64,000 bases of DNA. Source: Isoetes taiwanensis (lineage: Eukaryota; Streptophyta; Lycopodiopsida; Isoetales; Isoetaceae). The first letter of the stretch is position 1. Each line of letters starts with the position of its first letter. Where the stretch lies: contig JAJEKV010000038.1 in the NCBI GenBank assembly GCA_021234155.1, positions 11,802,290-11,866,289 of the forward strand, given 5' to 3'. The notes beneath the pieces were generated by a model. The model was not told the DNA's origin. It ran no database searches and was given only the letters and a program-made list of their open reading frames with translations. The translations under genes were made by a program, and so were the position numbers. Shown piece by piece: positions 56,989 to 64,000 of this stretch.

Positions 56989-58635
56989 AGTACTCACTGC
57001 AGTACATCTGCTAAATTTTGTTCATTACGCAGGGAATAGTTTGAAGTCCTTGCTTTGCGAATTTGTATATTAGAGAATCTTAAAAAGCTGTAGCTGCTGT
57101 AAAGCAATCATTCTGTTAAAGGTTCCGCTACTAGCTTGAAGATACCTTGATTGGGAGAAAGTACCAACATATTCTGTTCGAACAAATTAATTCAGGTGCA
57201 TAATGATCAACTATCATTTATGGTTTAAATTTATCTACGATTGGTGGAGTTAATCTTGTCCTCCATGATGTATAGCCATCTCAGTATGTAAAGAATGGTG
57301 GTAAAACAGCAGAGGCAAATCTCTAGTACAAGTAACAGATCAGATCTGCAGACTTGCAAAGCCTTTTTTGAAGCTTTTTCCAAGGTAGTGCATTTATACC
57401 TGGAGGTGGATTAAAAAGATTGATTTAATCTTTACTAAAATCTTGATCCGTTTTAACTAAGTTGGATTATCATAAAATTAATATCTGCGTCCTTATGGTG
57501 GCAATGTTCTTTTAACTTGATCGCTGGGTTTACAAGGTTCTCATGGTTGTCCGTGAGAGATGTGAGTCAATTAGATCCGAGACTCCAGTAATGTGCCACT
57601 TAGGTGAAGTTTGAAATTGAGTTGCCTGCCTTGCATAAACCATAAGTGGCATTTTCCACGAGACTGAAAACTTTGGAAAGTCAAGCTCAAAACTAGATAG
57701 CTCTTTTTGTATGGGGACGGTTTAAGAGGCTAGAGGGGAATTGCAAGTTCAAAATATCTTTGTTGCGGAGAAAAGAGTGAGACACGGTCGAGTGAGTTAT
57801 ATTGCAGTTTGACTTACAGTAAGGTGTAAGTCTATTGTGATTCAATAAGAAAATGCTTGAAAAGTTATACTAGGTTGCATTCGCATCCGCTGTTAGTTAA
57901 ATTAAAAAAACATAACTAGCTTGTTAAACCTAACTACGACCATTGTATTTGCACCCAAAAAAGTTAAATTTCAGTTAAAAACCTTAACTTAATCAAGGTG
58001 TGTTAATTATATTCAACAAGCACAGCTAAGTTAGCAATTTTTAACTCAACAATCAACATGGGTTATTATTCAGACATGATCCATTAAGTGAGTATTAATT
58101 GCACAATCAACTGAAACGATTGCCATGAGGGGGAGCCTTTATCGACAAGACTAGCTCAAGGTTGCTAACCTATTAATTTCCCCTCATTCTTGATGTATAT
58201 CCGTATTTACAACAAGCACACTCTCAAATGTACCCACCAAGAATTAGAACAAAAGAAACTAACTACAGCAAAGGCACAACTAAACCCTCAATCACATATT
58301 TATGAACACAATTGTATTTAAGAACTTGTTTATTTGACTATAGGAGCTGCAATATCTTTTGAAAATCTACATGGAGTACTATTACAAATAACTATCACGA
58401 ACAACGTCGTCTGCATTAAGTCTGCATTAAGCAGTTAACAAGCTTGAGCCTGCACTGAATTATGCATTAGACAAATACTTTATTATGTTTGCAGTGAAGA
58501 AGCATATACTCCAACAGGCCTGATAGGCAGCGTGCTAGTCTATAATCTTCATGCATTCTTGATTTCATTATCGAGATATAATGATCAACAAAGCAAGCAG
58601 TAAGCAAGAAGCCCAACAAGCTAACATGTCTCATG
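56989..58635. other. CCT8 3' region and gene-free stretch
   Basis: The first few hundred bases should hold the CCT8 3' UTR; no clear AATAAA was seen close to the stop. The rest is AT-rich without coding. Confidence 0.4.
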
Positions 58636-59480
58636 TCAAACTAACATGTCTGACATGAACGCTAGATATTCTTTTAGTGATTCCCTAATCTCAAGTTCTT
58701 CTTCTGAAGAGACATCATTCAAAAAATCAACTCCGTTGCCATCTTCTCACCATTTGCAACTTTGGTGTCTTCAACTTGAATGTGTTCATTCTCATCTTGT
58801 ACTAGCTGTTGAAGTCTTAATTGTTCCAACTCCTCCTCCACATTTGCTTCACCATTATCAATCAGTAAATTGTACCAGATGCAACATGCATGAGCTATAG
58901 TTGGGATTTACATAGGCTTCATCCGTAACTTTGAATCAAGGTATTTGAACTTACCCTTCAACAACCCAAATGCTTGCTCAATATATAAATGTCCTCGTTT
59001 CAACTTTTTATTAAAAATATCCTCTACAACATAGCAGTCCATACACAATAACGAGTTATTCTAGAAATAAACACTCGTAAAGGCAAATAGAAGAATCTAA
59101 ACTTACCAGCAAGTAGTCCAGGAACCTTTTGGTATGGCGACATCGACCACAAAGAGCACTTATAACCCATATCTCTCAAGGAATATGATTTAGCTCCCTC
59201 CTAAAAACAATGTTCACATCAGACTCTTGCAACAACTGGCCTTCTTCAATTCTTTTCGCAAGCCTTGAATTTCTCAATACTCTAGCATCATGCACGGACC
59301 CAAGATATCCACAAAAGGTATCAAGAAATATTCTATTTGTATCATATACCCTTTGCATTATGATGCTAAATCTACGATTCCTATCATAGTAACCAAATCC
59401 ATTTGGACTTGCAGGTTGTGTCATTTCAAAGTGTGTACAATGTATTGCTCTAGCTGCAAGAAAGAAAATTCCAATCACAT
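58636..59480 (-). pseudogene. PIF/Harbinger-type DDE transposase, C-terminal part
   Basis: Read from 59480 downward: A-I-H-C-T-H-F (usual G-A-I-D-G-T-H, with the first catalytic Asp changed to His), Y-Y-D-R-N-R-R-F-S-I-I-M-Q, G-Y-L-G-S-V-H-D-A-R-V-L-R-N-S (second Asp kept). After a frameshift near 59180 comes R-D-M-G-Y-K-C-S-L-W-S-M-S-P-Y. A possible intron starts G-GTAAG near 59105. From about 58990 it reads I-E-Q-A-F-G-L-L-K-G-K-F-K (catalytic Glu region) and A-H-A-C-C-I-W-Y-N-L-L-I. It then ends in an acidic tail with stop at 58636. This is the DDE_Tnp_4 fold of PIF/Harbinger transposons and HARBI1-like proteins. The N-terminus and terminal inverted repeats were not found. Confidence 0.85.
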
Positions 59481-60329
59481 GCTAGCATAGAGAAGTCTAA
59501 ATCCTGTCTGCACAGGCCAAAACACACACAAGCAAACAATTTATAATGCAAATAAATTTGCACGCATGTAAAAACAAACTGAAGTCGTTCAACATATGAT
59601 ATTGTGTGAATTTCTTGAGGCATTGCAAAGCATCCTAAGCAAGTATACTTACACATAGTATCTCCAACTATAAAGGTCTTGTTAGATGCACATGATGTGA
59701 AAATCACTGCTCCTCTATTTAGCAGAAATGCATTTAGAAGCAATTAGGAATACTCCTAAAGCTAGCAGTAGTGCACTGCCTCTTCCTTGGTTAAGTTGTC
59801 CAACTCTAAATCCAGCCTAGAGCAGAATAGGCAATAACTCATATGCTTTCTATTTTTTATAATAAAGGAGTCTTGTCCCTTGTCCTATGTGTATTATGGG
59901 CGCCGCAGAGCAGGATTTTATGGGCAATGTAGAGCAGAAGTATTATGGGCACTGCAGAGCAAAATTTTAATGCCAAAGTATTGGCAGATAACTGGAAGCT
60001 GGATTGAGAATAATGCATAAGTTGCAAGAAGTGGTTGAAAAAGGAAAGGTAGAAGAATGAGGGGCATGAAATGAAGTTAAATGCCATAGAGCTTCAAAGG
60101 CTAGGCAAGGATGCACTGAGAGATCATCAATGCTACCTCCAAATGTCTATCAGGAACTTAATGTTGAACACACGTCAATAGAAATGAGATTCTCGTATAT
60201 ATGAATGAATCTATAAGTAGCATGAACCATATATTATTACATAGAATTTAAAGTCTGATTTGATTGTATGGCTTAAAAGCCAAGTCATATTTTATTTGGA
60301 TTTTTGCCCAAACTTTGTATTGTTTTCAT
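59481..60329. other. Stretch without a supported gene
   Basis: May include decayed upstream transposase sequence, but no motif is recognisable. Contains the 59892-59964 triple repeat. Confidence 0.4.
59892..59964 (+). repeat. 24-25-bp tandem repeat, three copies
   Basis: TATTATGGGCGCCGCAGAGC, then TTTTATGGGCAATGTAGAGC, then TATTATGGGCACTGCAGAGC, each followed by A/G-rich bases. Confidence 0.9.
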
Positions 60330-60415
60330 TGTGTTTGGTGATGTTTGGGGTTGTTCTAGCCCATTGTACGGGTCCCATGGCTATTGGCCTCTGTGGACGT
60401 TAAAATTCTATTTTA
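60330..60415 (+). other. LINE-type 3' tail remnant
   Basis: Carries TTGTGTTTGGTGATG, then GGGTCCCATGG and TGTGGACGTTAAAATTC. The same strings in the same order occur on the minus strand of the ORF1-only LINE derivative near 32400-32490 (TTGTGTTTGGTGATGGGG, GTGGACGTAAAAATTC). It is therefore the 3' untranslated end of the same LINE family, without its coding part. Confidence 0.6.
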
Positions 60416-61009
60416 CTGTATTCTTCCAAATTGACCACAAAAGCCGATCATATGCAAGTTGAAAAACTCATTTGCATAGTTTGGACCACACATCAGAGTA
60501 AATAACAAGCAAAATCTGGTTAGAGAAATTCCAAAAAGGTTAGCAACCAAGGATATGCTAGTGGAAGTCGCTCACACAAGAAGCAGCTCTGAAATTCAAT
60601 GATCAATTTTGTGAACCAACCTATTGACTTTGAGACTTTTTTTTTTAAATTGTGGTTTGATGGCTAGCTCCTTGGACGACACGTCTTCTTAGGGACATTT
60701 AGGGAGATTGTCCTCGTAGGATGGGCCAGTGTGGTGTGGCGTAAAACAACCTTATACTGCACCTTTCAAGGTGATCAACCCCATCCACTCGACATTGAAA
60801 TTAAAATATTTCATAATTAAGCAATATTTCATTAAATTTAGATAAACATGCATTTCTAGACTTTTTCCATTTAGAAGACTTCTACCACTTTTTGGACATT
60901 TCTATCCGGCTACAAGTGGCTGCAGCTTGGAAGGCACGGTATGCAATGCAGAACAATAGTTACAAAGCAGATTTTATGACTGGGCCCATCAGGTGCATTT
61001 GTTTAGGGT

Positions 61010-61800
61010 CTTGATGGAGCCTGTTCTTCTATACAGGGTCGAGGTGTGGGGGGTCAATAGTATCCTTTGCCACCTGGAATGAACTGGAGTGGATGCAGAA
61101 AGCCTTCTTAGCTCGGACCCCTGGGGCAAAATCCACAATCCCTTATCAAATCCAAGACACTTGTTTCTTGTAATTTCAAAGGATCGTACTCTATTGCCAC
61201 CTCATCTAATTTCAGAAGGTGGTCAGTATGGGCCATGCTCGTCTCCTCAACCTTATTTATACTATGGCAATGGGTTTGCAGTGCCTCAAAGTCTGTTGGA
61301 AGGGAAAACAACTTTAATGATTCTCTCGATGGAATATGCAGGAGCACATGTGCAAACTAAGGAGGATCACCATGACACAATACCTTGACGTTTGCTTCCT
61401 CAATAAACTTTGGGATGCTGGTGCCTGGAAATAGGTCAAGACAACACACTATTAGAGCCAGATAGATCCCATGCTTGAATGAGATCCACAATGCTACATG
61501 TGTACACATTTGCCTATGAAGAAGCACAGACTGATAGCGTCCATTTGCACAGATGCGCATTGCGTCAGAACTGAGATAGACAGATAGATCTGGGAGGCAC
61601 GAGAACACATGCTTTTTTGGTGTTATCAACTTGGATCTATTGAGGATGAGTGTTGCACTCTTTGGAACTGTCTGGCATTCGACCATATTCGTGTACACTA
61701 TCCTGAATTGGTCCCCCCTAACCAGCCGCTCTATGTGATTGTTGGGCACGGCTTCAATGGGGTCATTGGGATTGTATTTTTAGGAGGTGATGGATATGCG
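61010..61800 (+). pseudogene. LINE reverse-transcriptase C-terminal and Cys/His-box remnant
   Basis: L-M-E-P-V-L-L-Y-R-V-E-V-W-G (about 61015), then W-N-E-L-E-W-M-Q-K-A-F-L and I-P-Y-Q-I, match L-Y-G-S-S-I-W-G, W-N-Q-I-E-N-V-Q-K-T-F-I and I-P-Y-A-I of the LINE at 23.5 kb. Further on, W-C-Y-Q-L-G-S-I-E-D-E, then L-W-N-C and H-I-R-V-H-Y-P-E (about 61615-61720) match its C-K-A-C ... E-D-H ... C and I-R-E-K-F box. The catalytic part is absent and the frames are broken. Confidence 0.75.
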
Positions 61801-62189
61801 CACTCAGCGATGTCCTCAGACACTACGTTAAAATATATCATTGTACAGCTTATCAGCAAGCTTTATTACTGCCAAGGTTTTTCCCTCGAAAAATATTCGG
61901 GGTGAGTGTTTTTTAATCCTGACAATAATACGTGTATTATGCTATTTGATTGGATACCTACAGTTGTTGGTCTTTGTGGACGAAAAAAAACCCATTCAAA
62001 TCAATTCATTTAGGTCCTATGAAACTCAGAAAACCCCACTCAAGACATGTCATTGGAGTTATAAAAAAAGGTGAGTATACTCATAATATGGATTGGGCAC
62101 GCATGCATGTCAAAGTCCAGATTGGGCAATTCTGCATGCCAGAGTTTGTCAGCAAGTAAGGATTCATATGGTTAGTTATATTTAAATGA
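61801..62189. other. Stretch without a supported gene
   Basis: Contains TTTGTGGACGAAAAAAAACC near 61970, which loosely resembles the LINE 3' tails at 60.4 and 32.4 kb and may end the remnant above. Otherwise nothing recognised. Confidence 0.35.
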
Positions 62190-62223
62190 NNNNNNNNNNN
62201 NNNNNNNNNNNNNNNNNNNNNNN
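62190..62223. other. Assembly gap (34 N)
   Basis: Run of N. Similar text (AGTAAG or AGTTAT followed by TAGTTAGTTATATTT) lies on both sides, so the gap may hide a local tandem duplication. The true length is unknown. Confidence 0.98.
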
Positions 62224-62497
62224 GACGTGCGCTTGCAGGGGTTTTGTGGAAGCCAGTAAGTTATATAGTTAGTTATATTTCGTGGCTGGGAAGGCGTAGC
62301 ATGTTAATCTACTTATCTTATCAATCTATCTTGTTAAGTTGGGATTTTGGGTTTGAGGTGGTACGGTGCTGCTACAACTGGGGTAGATGATTCTCCACAC
62401 ATAAAAATTTAAAAGTTTGTGGCCGAAACAATACAAGTTATCTAAAATTTGTTTTAAGAAAGGTGGCGTGTAAGATTTTGGGACCCCCCAACACCTA

Positions 62498-62519
62498 TTT
62501 TTTTTTTTTTTTTTTTTTT
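62498..62519. repeat. T22 homopolymer
   Basis: Twenty-two T residues after ACACCTA; could be the tail of a minus-strand retroposon. No body recognised. Confidence 0.8.
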
Positions 62520-64000
62520 GGAGGTAGAATTTTTTTGTATTGAACATATTGGAGAATTTGCAAGCCCAGGATATAAGCGGATAGGAATGAATAAAAGTAC
62601 AAAAGGGGTCCTAAACGGATGGGATGTATACCGAGCTTCCCATGGTAGCTTAATATAGAGTACTCTCCAAAACTGTTATTTCTCCTTCCAATACTTTCTG
62701 GTATGGGCATGTTTACAGCTGAAATAGATATACAGGGGGGTTGAGTAAAAGCATTTTCCACAAGTTTGACAAATCTTGAGATACCTTTGAGACACTCTGC
62801 CCAATTTAGAGAGGCGAGAAAGAGACAAAGGTAACTGAACAATCTCCGTCTTGCTTTCCGGCCCTGTACTATGTGATGTTCACACCAGTTTTGCTACCCG
62901 ATATTTGAGATTGAGAAAGGAGATGCGCATTGTCGGGGAAGTGCCGTTGACAGCCAGCTTGCAATAGGCTGAACCTACGACCGATACTTCCCATTTCCCC
63001 TAAGTTTGGCTCATGATATCCCCAGTCTTGATATGGAAGGCGTCTTCTGGGACACCTTGACTCCACTGGCTGCATTTGTACATCAAACAATCCCGACATC
63101 CTGTTTTAAAAGCTGGCAAGGTTAGGCCAGGCTTACGGCTCTTTCCGAAACATCCAATCTTTACTTCCAGCTATGCAAGAAAAGGCGGGAAAACCACCAT
63201 CGATGGGGAGGATCCATAAAAGGCGCCTAGAAGGCAGAAGTAACAACCTTCACGGTGCCTTCCCAAAATGCGGCTGCCTTATAAGGCCGCGCCGCTGGTG
63301 CGTTTGGCCGACAAAATCATCGTTTCGCGTTGAGCGAAAGGCCCGGTGACACCAAGCTGAAACCGGAAGGCGCGCTACGAGATCAAAATGCCGCAAATTC
63401 TTTCAAAAGAAACCCCATGGCCATTGGCAAACCCAGCATGGGTGAAGGACGCACCCGAGGGATGGTGGTCGCGGGTGGGAGGAGAGAGGCGGCCTCCTCC
63501 CCATTGCTGGCCTAGGCGGAAAAACTCTCATGGGGAACTTCAGGCATCTCACCTCCTTGCTCCACCCAGCACCTTCGATAGAGGGTGCATGCTTATGGTA
63601 AAGGTGAAACTCGCGCAGGCATTTTATGCGAGGGCAAATCCTTGCCTTATTCAAGTAGAGTTTATAGCATATACAGAATTGCAAGCAGGGTATATAATAC
63701 TTCTCCTAAAAACGCTTCAAACCTAATGTGGTACATAAATTCTTAGGTAGATTTCGTATTTGCTTAGAAACGACAAGCAGCAGCGTGGCGATTATCTTAC
63801 TTTCAGGAGGGTAGCGTATAAGATTGGTTTGGAGTGCAAATCGGCTAGTCGGGGAGGGTAGATGGCTTTAAACACATGTTCCTATACTCTTGCTTTGGTT
63901 GGTTCCTTTTCCATTCGCCTCATTTTTGATCCTATTTGGCATGGCGATAAGCGAATCCTGCAGGATCGAAGGAAAATGTGACACTTCAATTCAATCAATG
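62520..64000. other. Right-hand stretch without a supported gene
   Basis: Short frames such as 62869-63099 (minus) and 63388-63726 (plus) have no motif I recognise. The part at 63190-63550 is more GC-rich than its surroundings and has CCTTATAAGGCCGCG near 63278, so a promoter or first exon is possible but not supported. Confidence 0.4.

Noticed and set aside
63330-63726. GC-richer frames near the right edge as a possible first exon
   Set aside because: No recognisable domain, no supported splice sites and the region runs to the window edge.

Overview
The window is nuclear DNA from a land plant, most likely a seed-free vascular plant such as a fern. That lineage call is an inference. It rests on split genes with plant-type introns, a plant chaperonin gene, decayed PLS-type pentatricopeptide (PPR) sequence, a chloroplast TLP18.3-type fragment, and a LINE with an animal-style L1 ORF1 protein. 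Only one host gene looks complete: CCT8 (51764-56988, plus strand, 13 exons), the theta subunit of the cytosolic TRiC/CCT chaperonin. Almost everything else is transposable-element sequence, pseudogenes and simple repeats.

Layout. 0-4 kb: CT and GATA repeats, a possible LTR remnant and a minus-strand LINE zinc-binding fragment. 4.05-12.12 kb: a Ty3/gypsy-type element cut off inside reverse transcriptase. Between its primer-binding site and gag it carries two extra coding regions, each preceded by a pair of ~66-bp palindromes, a TATA-like box and a homologous leader. The first extra protein starts MARTKQTARK, which after Met removal is identical to residues 1-9 of histone H3. 12.12-15.39 kb: a decayed minus-strand PPR gene abutting the gypsy breakpoint. 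16.7-19.2 kb: a decayed LINE. 21.09-22.03 kb: two TLP18.3-like exons running directly into PPR sequence. 23.5-27.5 kb: a nearly intact LINE with a TAAA tail.

27.89-46.30 kb: one Ty1/copia element with 278-bp LTRs and a 5-bp target duplication (CAAAA). It was split by two later insertions, one inside integrase (29.63-36.20 kb) and one inside the 3' LTR (38.97-46.20 kb). The two insertions are unrelated in sequence but share a design: a short unit joined head-to-tail to a long unit, ~40 bp shared at the 5' end, ~150 bp shared at the 3' end, an asymmetric inverted repeat, and a perfect hairpin a few bases from the 3' end. This resembles non-coding Helitron2/Helentron-type elements. The first also contains an ORF1-only LINE derivative.

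46.3-51.7 kb: a LINE reverse transcriptase split by repeat-rich DNA that includes a TTCTAGAA-rich array. 51.76-56.99 kb: CCT8. 58.6-59.5 kb: a PIF/Harbinger transposase pseudogene. 60.3-61.8 kb: LINE tail and C-terminal remnants. 62.19 kb: a 34-base assembly gap. The last 1.8 kb has no gene I can support.

Strongest leads: the H3-tail mimic and duplicated palindrome/promoter modules of the gypsy element, and the paired head-to-tail hairpin-ended insertions.
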